From positions 1 through 64,000 of the forward strand of contig NZ_JACSDK010000001.1 of NCBI RefSeq assembly GCF_014925385.1: a DNA stretch of 64,000 nucleotides, written 5' to 3'. Positions 36,280-44,670 of this stretch are shown here, piece by piece. Origin of the DNA: Pelagibius marinus (lineage in GTDB: Bacteria > Pseudomonadota > Alphaproteobacteria > Kiloniellales > Kiloniellaceae). Within the stretch, counting starts at the first letter, position 1. Each line of letters starts with the position of its first letter. The position numbers and the translations under genes are program-made. The notes under the pieces were generated by a model. That model was given only the letters and a program-made list of their open reading frames with translations, was not told the origin of the DNA and searched no databases.

Positions 36280-36289
36280 TCCCAGCCCT

Positions 36290-36697
36290 TCATTCCTTGT
36301 CCGCGTCGAGCAGCTGCGAGGCCACGTTGATGTACTTGCGGCCGGCGAGCTGGGCCTGGGTGACCGCCTCGGCCAGGGAGGCGCTGCTGCGCAGCCCCGT
36401 AAGCTTGATCAGCATGGGCAGGTTGATGCCGGCGATGACCTCGACCTGGCCCTTGTCGAGCACGGAGATCGCCAGGTTCGAGGGCGTACCGCCGAACATG
36501 TCTGTCAGCAGCACCACCCCGTCACCTTCATCGGCCTTCTCCACCGCGTCGATGATGTCCTGGCGGCGCTGCTCCATGTCGTCTTCCGGTCCGATGCAGA
36601 TCGCCGTCACGTTCTCCTGCGGCCCGACGACGTGCTCCAGAGCCTGGACGAACTCTACGGCGAGCCGCCCGTGGGTTACCAAGACGAGACCGATCAT
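36290..36697 (-). CDS. PTS EIIA component, mannose family
   Basis: A 135-residue single-domain EIIA of the mannose (ManX) fold. His9 in MIGLVLVTHGRLA is the phosphorylated residue, and LLTDMFGGTPSNLA is the family signature. With no EIIB, EIIC or EIID genes in reach it probably works as the end acceptor of a regulatory relay with PtsP and HPr, as known in other Alphaproteobacteria. ATG 36697 follows CAGGGAG; the frame is open 30 codons further upstream without support. Confidence 0.92.
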   Translation of the reverse strand: MIGLVLVTHGRLAVEFVQALEHVVGPQENVTAICIGPEDDMEQRRQDIIDAVEKADEGDGVVLLTDMFGGTPSNLAISVLDKGQVEVIAGINLPMLIKLTGLRSSASLAEAVTQAQLAGRKYINVASQLLDADKE

Positions 36698-36852
36698 CCC
36701 AAACTCCCTGCCCGCCAGTGCAAATCCCCGGCTTTCCGCCGGGGATACGCTGGTCTTGCTTGTTCTCCGGCCATGATAAGGGCCCAATCGCGGCCCCGGG
36801 TCAACTCCCCCACCCGCAAGCTCAAGGCCTTGGCCCCACCCTCACCCCGGCC

Positions 36853-38301
36853 TCACTGGGGGCCCGCCGCACGGGCCGGCTCGCGTGCGATGTCGCGGTG
36901 CGCCAGGTGCACCTGGCGGCCGCCGGCGCCCAACCAGGCGGCCAGGCGGCCGGCCACGAAGGCCGGGCGGTGGCGCCCGCCCGGGCAGCGCCCGGCGAAG
37001 GTCAGATAGCTCTTCCCCTCGCGCTCGTAGCGCGGCAGCAGCCCCTCCAGCATGGCCGTCAGCTGCGTGAAGAAGGGCGCGAAGCCGGAATCGCGCTCCA
37101 CGTAGGCGCCGACGGCGGCGTCCTGGCCGCTCAGCGGCTTCAGCTCCGGGTCGTAGTGAGGGTTGGCCAGGAAACGCACGTCGAAGACCAGATCGGCCTC
37201 GCGCGGCAGGCCCTGGCGGAAAGAAAAGGAGGTGACGAAGACCGACATGCCCAGCGTGGCGGCCAGGCCGAAGCGCCCGAGCAGCTGCTGGCGGAAGTCG
37301 GCCGGCGTCAGATAGGAGGAATCAATCATCAGGTCGGCGCGCTCGCGCAAGGGCGCCACCAGGCGGCGCTCCGCCGCGATGCCGTCGGCCACCGGGCGGC
37401 CCTGGGCCAGCGGATGGCGTCGCCGCGTCTCGGTGAAGCGCCGGCCCAGCACCTCGTCCTCGCAGTCCACGAACAGCAGGGTGATGGCGAAGCGCGGATT
37501 GGCTGTCAGGCGGTCGAGCTGTTCCAGCACCGGGCCCACCGCGAAGTCGCGGGTACGGATGTCGACGCCGATGGCGATGGGGCGCTGCAGGCCGACCTCG
37601 TTCACCACCACTTCGAGCAGGCTGAGCGGCAGGTTGTCGATGGCCTCGTAGCCCTCGTCCTCCAAAACGCGCAGCGCCGTCGAGCGGCCGGCCCCCGACA
37701 TGCCGGTGACCAGCACCAGGCGCGTGCGCCCAGCGGAGGAATCCGGCGCCGTCTCCGGCTGCGCCGCCGACTCGGCCGCGCCCTCTGTCAGGATGTCGTC
37801 GCTCATCTTCCCACCAAGCCGGGAGGCCTCCCCCGTTGCGGCGCGCATTATAAGCGTCGCGGCGCGGCGCAAGGCAAGGTGCAGCTTCTCCGGCGCGGAA
37901 ATCTGCGCCGGATCGAGATCGATGCGCTGGAGGCATACACCCGCAATGGTTTCGTGATCCTCGGCCGGCAGACGCTCGATCCGCGCCGCCGGCTTGAGGT
38001 CGGCCACCAGGGCGACGGGAATGCCTTGACGGTAGGGCTGCTCGACGATGCCCAGGCCGCGCACCTCCAGCTTGCCGGCGATGGTCTCGGGCGGCGCCGC
38101 CAGCAGGCGCCCCTCGCGGACCTGCAGGCGGGTCTGGTCGTCGCTGACGAGAACCGCGCCGCGGTCGATCATGCGCAGCGCCAGGTCGGACTTGCCGGCC
38201 CCCGAAGGGCCGCGCAGCAGCACCGCCCAAGGCCCCAGCGCGGGGTCGGCGATAGCCACGGCGGTGGCGTGGATCAACTCGGCGGCGCCTGCCTCTGCCA
38301 T
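36853..38301 (-). CDS. HprK-RapZ fusion: HPr kinase/phosphorylase domain joined to RNase adapter-like ATPase
   Basis: One 482-residue frame encodes two proteins that are normally separate. Residues 1-160 are the short alphaproteobacterial HprK, with Walker A RGPSGAGKSDLALR (about 31-38) and LEVRGLGIVEQP. Residues 190-482 are RapZ/YvcJ, with Walker A VTGMSGAGRSTALRVLED (about 200-207), AIDNLPLSLL, GVDIRTRDF, FDVRFLANPHYDPELKPLSG and the C-terminal CPGGRHRPAFVAGRLA block. No stop codon lies between them. An internal ATG (37806) after GGTGGGAAG could also make a 317-residue RapZ alone. The start ATG 38301 has AGGG before it. HprK should control HPr Ser66 and RapZ should sense cell-wall precursors or bind RNA. 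A missed stop codon is the main alternative. Confidence 0.87.
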   Translation of the reverse strand: MAEAGAAELIHATAVAIADPALGPWAVLLRGPSGAGKSDLALRMIDRGAVLVSDDQTRLQVREGRLLAAPPETIAGKLEVRGLGIVEQPYRQGIPVALVADLKPAARIERLPAEDHETIAGVCLQRIDLDPAQISAPEKLHLALRRAATLIMRAATGEASRLGGKMSDDILTEGAAESAAQPETAPDSSAGRTRLVLVTGMSGAGRSTALRVLEDEGYEAIDNLPLSLLEVVVNEVGLQRPIAIGVDIRTRDFAVGPVLEQLDRLTANPRFAITLLFVDCEDEVLGRRFTETRRRHPLAQGRPVADGIAAERRLVAPLRERADLMIDSSYLTPADFRQQLLGRFGLAATLGMSVFVTSFSFRQGLPREADLVFDVRFLANPHYDPELKPLSGQDAAVGAYVERDSGFAPFFTQLTAMLEGLLPRYEREGKSYLTFAGRCPGGRHRPAFVAGRLAAWLGAGGRQVHLAHRDIAREPARAAGPQ

Positions 38302-38322
38302 GCCCTGCTCCACGCCCCGGGC

Positions 38323-40044
38323 CTAGTCGGCCGGCAGGCGCACGACGAAGCAGGCGCCGCAGACCTCGCCGTCGGGGCCGTGGCGGTTCTCCGCCTTGAT
38401 GGTGCCGCCGTGGGCCTCGACGATCTGCTGGGAGATGGAAAGACCAAGTCCGGAATGGGTGCCGAACTTCTCGCCCGCCGGCCGCTCGGTATAGAAGCGC
38501 TGGAACACCGCCTCCAGCTTTGCCTCGGGAATGCCCGGGCCCTCGTCGGAGATCGACACCACGACTTCGTCGCCCTGGCGCTGGGCCGCGAGGCGGATGG
38601 TGCCGCCCGGCGGCGAGAAGGTGACGGCGTTGCTGATGAGATTGCGGAAGACCTGGCCGAGGCGCCCTTCGATACCGGGCACCGAGAGGTCCTGGTGGTC
38701 GAGCACGTCGAGCGCGAAGCGCGGCGCGCCCTGCCGCTCCACGGCCTCCTGCACCGCCACCAGGGCGCGCAGCAGATCGCCGACGTCGACCGCCTCCGTT
38801 TCCGCGCGCGACAGCTCGGCGTCCAGGCGCGAGGCATCGGAGATGTCGCTGATCAGGCGGTCGAGGCGGTGCACGTCGTCGAGGATGATCGACATCAGCT
38901 TCTTCTGCTGCTCCGGGTCCTCGACCCGCGCGACGGTTTCCACCGCGCTGCGCAGTGAGGTCAGCGGATTCTTGATCTCGTGCGCCACGTCTGCGGCGAA
39001 AGCCTCGATGGCGTCGAGGCGCGCCCAGAGCGCATCGGTCATGGCGCGCAGCGCGTCGGAAAGGTCGCCGATCTCGTCGCCGCGCCGGGTGAAGTCGGGA
39101 ATCTCGAACTGCCGTCCCTTGCCGGAGCGCACCTGGTCGGCGGCCAGGGCGAGGCGGCGGATCGGCCGCGCGATGGTACCGGCCAGATAGAACGACAGCA
39201 GCACGGTGACGCCGAAGGCGACGCCGCAGACGATGAGGATGTCGCGCCGGCGGTCGTCCACCGCCGCGTCCACCACGGCGCCGTCCTTCGACAGCATCAG
39301 CGCGCCCAGCACCTGGCGGTAACGCTGCACCGGCACGGCGACGGAGAGCACCAGGCGGCCCTGGCGATCGACGCGCACCATGCCGGGGCTCTGTCCGCCC
39401 AGGGCGCCCAGGACCTCCCGGTAGTCCGCGGCCTTCTGCTCCCGCGCTTCCTGATAGATCGGGAAGTTGTCCTTGCCCGGGATCCATTGGACGACGAAGT
39501 TCAGCAGGCGGCGCAGCAGGCCGAGACCGCCTTCGCCCTGGGGCGGCAGGGCCTGGATATGCACCTGCCCGCCGGGCCCGCCGAGCACGAAGCTGTCGGC
39601 GAGGATCTCGCCGGAACGCGCGAAGATGCGCGCGCGCACGCCGGTATCGACCAGCAGTACGCGCATGAGGTTGCGCGTCACCTCCGGCAGCAGGCGCTCG
39701 TCGCCGACCTGGGTGGCGACCACCGCGGTGGAGCCCAGCGACAGCGAGAAGGCGCGTGCCTGGATGCGCAGGGAGTCGATCTCGGCGGCGATCAGGCTGT
39801 CGCGGTACTGGTCGAGGTGCATGAGGCCCAGCACCGGGATCAGCAGCACCAGCACGTTGATGGTGAGGATGCGCCGGGTCAGCGGCGAGCGCCAGCCGCG
39901 CGGGCGGCGCCGGGCCGGGCGCGGCGCAGCGCCCTCGGCGAGGCGCGGGGCATCGGACGACTTGTCCGATGCGGCCCCCGAGGCACCGCCGGCCTTGCCG
40001 TTCTGGCGTAGCAGCACGCGGCCGCTCTGGCTTTCGAGGCTCAT
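38323..40044 (-). CDS. chvG: Sensor histidine kinase ChvG (ExoS-like)
   Basis: ChvG senses acid or envelope change and phosphorylates ChvI. The 573-residue protein has a basic Pro/Arg-rich N terminus, a first membrane helix near residues 58-77, a periplasmic sensor domain of about 185 residues, a second helix near 268-290, HAMP, the H-box FAADVAHEIKNPLTSLRSA (histidine near residue 350), FRNLISNAVTFSPPGG, ISDEGPGIP and HSGLGLSISQQIVEAHGG. It lies downstream of chvI and upstream of hprK-rapZ, the order known in rhizobia and relatives. Confidence 0.92.
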   Translation of the reverse strand: MSLESQSGRVLLRQNGKAGGASGAASDKSSDAPRLAEGAAPRPARRRPRGWRSPLTRRILTINVLVLLIPVLGLMHLDQYRDSLIAAEIDSLRIQARAFSLSLGSTAVVATQVGDERLLPEVTRNLMRVLLVDTGVRARIFARSGEILADSFVLGGPGGQVHIQALPPQGEGGLGLLRRLLNFVVQWIPGKDNFPIYQEAREQKAADYREVLGALGGQSPGMVRVDRQGRLVLSVAVPVQRYRQVLGALMLSKDGAVVDAAVDDRRRDILIVCGVAFGVTVLLSFYLAGTIARPIRRLALAADQVRSGKGRQFEIPDFTRRGDEIGDLSDALRAMTDALWARLDAIEAFAADVAHEIKNPLTSLRSAVETVARVEDPEQQKKLMSIILDDVHRLDRLISDISDASRLDAELSRAETEAVDVGDLLRALVAVQEAVERQGAPRFALDVLDHQDLSVPGIEGRLGQVFRNLISNAVTFSPPGGTIRLAAQRQGDEVVVSISDEGPGIPEAKLEAVFQRFYTERPAGEKFGTHSGLGLSISQQIVEAHGGTIKAENRHGPDGEVCGACFVVRLPAD

Positions 40045-40070
40045 CGTCTGACGGCCTTCAAATCAGACCC

Positions 40071-40775
40071 CTAGGCTTCCCGGTAGCGATAGCCGACACC
40101 GTAAAGCGTCTCGATCTGCTGGAAGCTGTCGTCGACATCGCGGAACTTCTTGCGCAGCCGCTTGATGTGGCTGTCGATGGTGCGGTCGTCGACATAGACG
40201 GATTCGCCGTAGGCGGCGTCCATCAGCTGGTCGCGATTCTTCACGTGCCCGGGACGCTGGGCCAGGGCCTTCAGAATCAGGAACTCGGTCACCGTGAGGT
40301 TGAGGCGTTCGCCCCTCCAGGTGCAGAGGTGGCGCGCCGGATCGAGAGTCAGCTCGCCGCGCACCAGGGGCGCCTCCGGCGCCTCGCCGGAGACCGCGTC
40401 CTCCTCGCCGCCCTTCTCGCGGCGCAGCAGCGCGCGGATGCGTTCGATCAGCAGGCGCTGGGAGAAGGGCTTGGTGATGTAGTCGTCGGCCCCCATGCGC
40501 AGCCCCAGCACCTCGTCGATCTCGTCGTCCTTGGAGGTCAGGAAGATGACCGGGAGGTTGGAAGCCTTGCGCAGATGGCCCAGCAGTTCCATGCCGTCCA
40601 TGCGGGGCATTTTGATGTCCAGCACCGCCAGGTCGACCGGGCTGGCGGAGATCCCGCGCAGCGCCTCGGCGCCGTCGTTGTAGGTGCGCACCTTGAAGCC
40701 CTCGGCCTCCAGGGCGATGGAGACCGAAGTCAGGATGTTGCGGTCGTCGTCGACCAGGGCAATGGTGTCTTGCAT
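40071..40775 (-). CDS. chvI: Response regulator ChvI, OmpR family
   Basis: The partner of ChvG and a transcription factor for acid, envelope and carbon genes, including pckA in Agrobacterium. The 234-residue protein begins [18 protein letters not shown] (acidic pocket), has the phosphorylated aspartate in [13 protein letters not shown] (near residue 53), [26 protein letters not shown], and a C-terminal winged helix with [14 protein letters not shown] and a [11 protein letters not shown] ending. ATG 40775 fits the family start; the frame is open further upstream over a repeat-rich leader. Confidence 0.94.
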   Translation of the reverse strand: MQDTIALVDDDRNILTSVSIALEAEGFKVRTYNDGAEALRGISASPVDLAVLDIKMPRMDGMELLGHLRKASNLPVIFLTSKDDEIDEVLGLRMGADDYITKPFSQRLLIERIRALLRREKGGEEDAVSGEAPEAPLVRGELTLDPARHLCTWRGERLNLTVTEFLILKALAQRPGHVKNRDQLMDAAYGESVYVDDRTIDSHIKRLRKKFRDVDDSFQQIETLYGVGYRYREA

Positions 40776-40892
40776 GGGCCTAGAATTCTGGGAACCCCTC
40801 TCATTAGACCAGATCGCGGCGGAAAGTGCCCGCTTTCCCGGCACCCGGCGGTCCCGCCCGGCTCCGCCGGGGCACGTAAGCAGACCCCGGCC

Positions 40893-40937
40893 CCCGCGGC
40901 AAGCCGCCTGTGGGGCCCGCGGCAAGCCGCCTGTGGG
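40893..40937. repeat. Tandem 22-bp repeat in the chvI upstream gap
   Basis: CCCGCGGCAAGCCGCCTGTGGG occurs at 40893-40914 and again at 40916-40937, separated by one G, then decays into a partial third copy (GGCGGCAGAGCGCC). Each unit contains GCGGCAAGCCGC, an inverted repeat. The 377-base gap 40776-41152 between chvI and the next kinase holds no gene. It also has an inverted GGAAAG/CTTTCC pair at 40821-40838. The repeats could be regulator sites or a slippage product. Confidence 0.75.
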
Positions 40938-41152
40938 CCCGGCGGCAGAGCGCCGGTCTCCCCCCGCTTTCGCGGCCCCGCCGCCGGACCGGCGGGAAGC
41001 CACAATGCGGGCCAGCCTGGCCAGCGACTGTGGCCATTTTGCGGCATTTTCTGGATAGATAGGGATCGATTCCCCGACTGGAAAGTGGGCGGAACCGGCG
41101 GATTACCTGGGGATTTTCGAAGGCTACGGGGCCCGGCGGGGCTATTGCGGCC

Positions 41153-43462
41153 TCAGCCGGCCTTGTGTGTTTTTGAGTGGGTTTCGGTCGCCACGGCGGC
41201 CGGCGCGGCCAGCAGCCGTTCGGCCGGGAAAATGACGTTCACCAGCGTGCCCTTGCCTGGGGCGCTCTCCAGGGTGATGCGCCCGCCGTGCAGCTCGACC
41301 AGCGACTTCACCAGCGGCAGGCCGAGCCCGGTGCCCTCGTAGCGGCGGTTGAGTTCGCTTTCGGCCTGCACGAAGGGCTCAAAGACGCGTTTGTGGTCCT
41401 TCTCGGCGATGCCGATCCCGCTGTCGCGCACCGCCAGCACCAGTTCCTCCCCGGTGAGGCGCAGTTCCACCGTCACCTCGCCGCCGGGCTCGGTGAACTT
41501 CAGCGCGTTGGCCACCAGGTTGAGCAGCACCTGCTTCAGGGCGCGTTCGTCGCCGTGCAGCAGTGGCAGGTCGTCGCAGATCTCGAGATGCAGGGCCAGT
41601 CCGCCGCTGCGCGCCTTGGCCTCCATGAGGCTGATCGTGCGCAGCACCAGCGCAGCGGTGTCGATGGCGCTCTCGTTCAGCGCCGACTGGCCGGCCTCGA
41701 CCCGCGAGAGGTCCAGGATGTCGTTGATGACAGCCAGCAGGTGCTCGCCGCTCTCTCGGATATGGCCGATGTATTCCTTGAATTTTTGCAGGCTGGCAGG
41801 GCCATCGGCCTGGCGCTCCAGCAGCTGGGCGAAGCCGATGATGGCGTTCAAGGGGGTACGCAGTTCGTGGCTCATGGTCGCCAGGAAAGCCGACTTGGCC
41901 TGGTTCGCCGCCTCGGCGCCCTGCTTGGCCTTCATCAGCGCCATCTCGGCGGCCTTGTCTTCGGTCACGTCCCGCGTGGTGCCGATCAGCTTGAGGGGCA
42001 CGCCCGTCGCGTCGCGTACCACCTCGGCTATTTCGCTGACGTAGCGAACGGTCCCGTCCGGATGAACGACGCGGTGGTCAACGATGTAGAGATCCTGCCG
42101 CTCGACCTCCTCCATCGCCCGGTTCACCGCCGCCTTGTCGTCGGGGTGGACGCTGTCGAGAAAGGCCTCGTAAGAAGCCTCCGTCTCGCCGGGCACGTAG
42201 CCGAGAATGCGGAACTCTTCGTCGGACCAGATCGAGGTGCCCTGGCGCAGGTCGTTTTCCCAGCTGCCGACGCGGGCAATACGCTGCGCCTCCACCAGGC
42301 GGCTGCGGCTGTCCCGCAGCTCCGCCTCGGCGCCCTTGCGAACGATCATGCCGGCCAGCACGTCGGCGACCGCGCGCAGGTGGTTGACCTCGGGATCGTC
42401 GCGCTCACGCCCGTCGGGCAGGCAGAGCAGCAGCACGCCCAGGGTCTCGCCGTTTGAGACGATGGGCACGGAGTAGTGGCCGTGCGGCGCCATGCCGTCG
42501 TATTGGTTGTCGTGGCGCTCGTCCACATGGGCGGCATGGACGATGGTCTGGCTGACGGCGGCGCGCCCGCAGAGGCAGTGGCCGTAGGGCACTTGGTCGC
42601 AGATCGACTGCAGGGCCGGCGCGAGGTTGCTCTGCACCGCCAGGCGCAGCCGCCCGTCCTCCGCCAGAAAGATGCCGCCGCGCGGCTCCACCGACAGCCA
42701 GGGGGCCGCGATGACGATGTCCAGGGCCTGCGACAGCTGCTCTTCCAGGGAGTCGTTGCCGAGCGAGATCTGCAGCAGCTGGTTGAGGGTCGCCAGGTGC
42801 TCGCGGCTCTGTTCGTGCTTTTCCTCGGCCTGCTTGGCCTTGCTGCGCTGCTGGCCGGCGGTGAGCAGCAGCAGGCCGACGGCGCTGAGCATGGCGAGCA
42901 ACTGGGAGATCAGGTAACCGAAAGGCGCGAACCAGTCGATCGGCCGCAGCCAGGGAAAGTCGAGCTTGTGCAGCCCCCAGGCGAAGAGGGCTATGCCGAC
43001 GAGGCGGCCCGCGGCCAGCGCCTCGTTCTGGCGGCAGCGCAGCAGGCAGAGACCGGCGTAAGACAGCGCCGCGCCGGAGACGAGATAGAGCGGAATGCTG
43101 CGCAGCATGAAGTCGTCGATGACGAAGGTGGTGAGCGCCGCCCACGCCGCGGCGCCGCCGATCACGTGGCAGAGGGTCATCACCGGGACCGCGCGGCCGA
43201 CAAAGCGCAGGGTTCCGGCCATCAGCAGCAGGGACGCGGTGACCTGCGCGCTTTCCGCGAGGAAGGTATGGAGAGCCGGATCCAGATAGCCGCCGACCAG
43301 ATAGCCGGCCAGACGCACCACCCAGAGCCCGAAGCCGGCGGTCCAATAGCCGACGCCCGGGGGAGCGCCCGGCATAGCCCGCAGATAGGCCAGCGCCGCA
43401 AAGAGCACCGTGGCGCCGATCAGCGAGCCCCAAATGGTCGCCGAGACAGAAAACTCGATCAT
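41153..43462 (-). CDS. Membrane GAF/PAS hybrid sensor histidine kinase
   Basis: A 769-residue sensor kinase of unknown signal. Residues 1-205 form about seven membrane helices (a MASE-like sensor block). A short coiled coil (KAKQAEEKHEQSREHL) leads to a GAF domain (about 235-390) containing CDQVPYGHCLCGRAA, a PAS/PAC domain (about 395-515) with EEFRILGYVPGE and HPDDKAAVNRAMEE, then FLATMSHELRTPLNAIIGF (phospho-accepting histidine), LNLVANALKF, VRDSGIGI and GTGLGLPLVKSLVELHGG. No receiver domain or adjacent regulator is present. The upstream gap carries a perfect CtrA-type box, suggesting cell-cycle control. Confidence 0.9.
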   Translation of the reverse strand: MIEFSVSATIWGSLIGATVLFAALAYLRAMPGAPPGVGYWTAGFGLWVVRLAGYLVGGYLDPALHTFLAESAQVTASLLLMAGTLRFVGRAVPVMTLCHVIGGAAAWAALTTFVIDDFMLRSIPLYLVSGAALSYAGLCLLRCRQNEALAAGRLVGIALFAWGLHKLDFPWLRPIDWFAPFGYLISQLLAMLSAVGLLLLTAGQQRSKAKQAEEKHEQSREHLATLNQLLQISLGNDSLEEQLSQALDIVIAAPWLSVEPRGGIFLAEDGRLRLAVQSNLAPALQSICDQVPYGHCLCGRAAVSQTIVHAAHVDERHDNQYDGMAPHGHYSVPIVSNGETLGVLLLCLPDGRERDDPEVNHLRAVADVLAGMIVRKGAEAELRDSRSRLVEAQRIARVGSWENDLRQGTSIWSDEEFRILGYVPGETEASYEAFLDSVHPDDKAAVNRAMEEVERQDLYIVDHRVVHPDGTVRYVSEIAEVVRDATGVPLKLIGTTRDVTEDKAAEMALMKAKQGAEAANQAKSAFLATMSHELRTPLNAIIGFAQLLERQADGPASLQKFKEYIGHIRESGEHLLAVINDILDLSRVEAGQSALNESAIDTAALVLRTISLMEAKARSGGLALHLEICDDLPLLHGDERALKQVLLNLVANALKFTEPGGEVTVELRLTGEELVLAVRDSGIGIAEKDHKRVFEPFVQAESELNRRYEGTGLGLPLVKSLVELHGGRITLESAPGKGTLVNVIFPAERLLAAPAAVATETHSKTHKAG

Positions 43463-43534
43463 GGAATTCCGGGCACGAAGATTGGGTCGGACGACGGACG
43501 CAGTTTCACACCCATGCGGAGTAGCATCGTCTTG

Positions 43535-43550
43535 GTTAAGGGCGAATTAA
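43535..43550 (-). promoter_or_regulatory. CtrA-type binding site (TTAA-N7-TTAAC)
   Basis: Read on the minus strand, positions 43550-43535 are TTAA, seven bases, then TTAAC, an exact match to the full CtrA consensus of Alphaproteobacteria. It lies 73 bases upstream of the membrane kinase start, where CtrA boxes commonly overlap the -35, with a TACT-containing -10 candidate downstream. The same window encodes DivL, which works upstream of CtrA. Confidence 0.55.
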
Positions 43551-43614
43551 GGAACCGGCGCGGAATCGCGCTTGGCCCAATCTCAGCGCCGCCGCGGGCG
43601 CGGCGCTGCCCGGC

Positions 43615-43643
43615 TTGACAAAACAATATAACCTGGGAGCTTA
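43615..43643 (+). promoter_or_regulatory. Candidate promoter of the PAS_5 gene
   Basis: A perfect TTGACA (43615-43620) is followed after 17 bases by AGCTTA (43638-43643), in the only A/T-rich part of the 243-base divergent gap, 63 bases before the ATG. The -10 is weak. Confidence 0.35.
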
Positions 43644-43705
43644 GAGCGCTCCTCCCTAGGTGGTGCGGCAGATCGCCTGGCGGCACGGTTCGCAGCAAGG
43701 CAAGC

Positions 43706-44230
43706 ATGGCATTACGGAAACATCAGCGGCTCCCTGACGGCACCATTCTGAAACGCTGCTCCACGCGGGAGTTCCTGGACTCCTGCCCGCCGCTGATCGC
43801 CGAGTTCTTCCATTACTGGGATAGCCTGCGCCAGGGCCGCGCCATGCCCAGGCGCGCCGATTTCCATCCCGAAGCCGTGGTGCGGCAGCTCCCCGGCGTC
43901 CTGCTGCTCGACGTCGAAGGGGTCGACGCCGAGGGGATCGGCATCTACCGCTACCGCGTCGTCGGCACCGCGGAAGTGGACCTGCGCGGGCATGATCCGA
44001 CCGGCAAGCTGGTGCAGGAGGGCTTCTTCTGGTCCAGCCTGGAAGACGCGCTCGATTGCTACGAGACGATCCGCAAAAGCCGCAGCTTTCTCTACGAGAA
44101 CGCGGAGTTCATCTCCCCGGAAGGCCGCTGGCGCGCCGAGCATGCGGTCATCGTTCCCTTTTCCGACGACGACGAGACGGTGACGCAGATCATGGTCTAC
44201 TCCCTGGCGCGCAGCAGCCACGAGGGCTGA
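43706..44230 (+). CDS. PAS_5-type small sensory protein
   Basis: A 174-residue soluble protein of the PAS_5 (PF07310-like) kind common in Alphaproteobacteria and usually of unknown role. Family features are the CPPLIAEFFHYWDSLRQGRAMPRRADFHPE N-terminal helix pair, GVLLLDVEGVD, YRYRVVGTAEVDLRGHDPTGK (the PAS-like strand and turn) and a late IVPFSDDDETVTQIMVYS strand. There is no output domain. It is divergent from the membrane kinase and shares its regulatory gap, so it may be a ligand or regulatory partner of that kinase; this is inference from position. Confidence 0.8.
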   Translation: MALRKHQRLPDGTILKRCSTREFLDSCPPLIAEFFHYWDSLRQGRAMPRRADFHPEAVVRQLPGVLLLDVEGVDAEGIGIYRYRVVGTAEVDLRGHDPTGKLVQEGFFWSSLEDALDCYETIRKSRSFLYENAEFISPEGRWRAEHAVIVPFSDDDETVTQIMVYSLARSSHEG

Positions 44231-44290
44231 GCCCCGCCAACGCCTACGGCTCCTTGCCGCTTCCCATCCTTTGCCGCTTTCAGGTGCCTC

Positions 44291-44327
44291 TTGACAGGAA
44301 CCTATATTTCTATAATTTTGGAAATAT
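44291..44327 (+). promoter_or_regulatory. arsR promoter and overlapping operator
   Basis: TTGACA (44291-44296) and a perfect TATAAT (44311-44316) are 14 bases apart, short for a standard promoter. A perfect inverted repeat ATATTTC (44304-44310) and GAAATAT (44321-44327) surrounds the -10 and runs into the ATG at 44326. Binding there would block the promoter, as expected of an ArsR repressor. Transcription from this -10 would begin within a few bases of the ATG, giving a leaderless message. Confidence 0.65.
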
Positions 44328-44670
44328 GGAAAAAGAAAGCGTCCTCACCGGCCTCGCCGCCCTGTCCCAGGAAACGCGCCTGGACATCTTCCGCCTGCTG
44401 GTGGCGCGCGGTCCGGCGGGTCTGGCGGCCGGCGATATCGGCGCCCGCCTGGGGCTGCCGGCGGCCACCCTGTCGTTCCATCTGAAAGAACTGCGCCGGG
44501 CCGAGCTCGTCACCTGCCGGCGCGCCGGACGCTCGCTGATCTACGCGGCCGATTTCACCGCCATGCGCGGGCTGGTCGGCTATCTGACCGAGAACTGCTG
44601 CGGCGGCGGCTGCGAATCCCCCGCCCCAGACAAAAGCTCGGAAGCAATCCCGGAGGAGAGCCCCGCATGA
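44326..44670 (+). CDS. arsR: ArsR-family metalloregulator
   Basis: A 114-residue winged-helix repressor. The core reads ALSQETRLDIFRLLVARGPAG, then the recognition helix LPAATLSFHLKELRRAELV and RAGRSLIYAADF. The cysteines Cys64 and the C-terminal ENCCGGGC set (Cys91, Cys92, Cys96) suggest As(III) or methylarsenite sensing through C-terminal residues, unlike the classical CVC site in helix 4. ATG 44326 is internal to a longer open frame and lies in its own operator. It overlaps arsI by four bases (ATGA), so it controls arsI. Confidence 0.88.
   Translation: MEKESVLTGLAALSQETRLDIFRLLVARGPAGLAAGDIGARLGLPAATLSFHLKELRRAELVTCRRAGRSLIYAADFTAMRGLVGYLTENCCGGGCESPAPDKSSEAIPEESPA

Noticed and set aside
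37844-37854. TATAAT on the minus strand between the HprK and RapZ domains
   Set aside because: It lies in coding sequence (ACG CTT ATA ATG) and no reasonable -35 is found 16-18 bases upstream, so a separate rapZ promoter is not supported.
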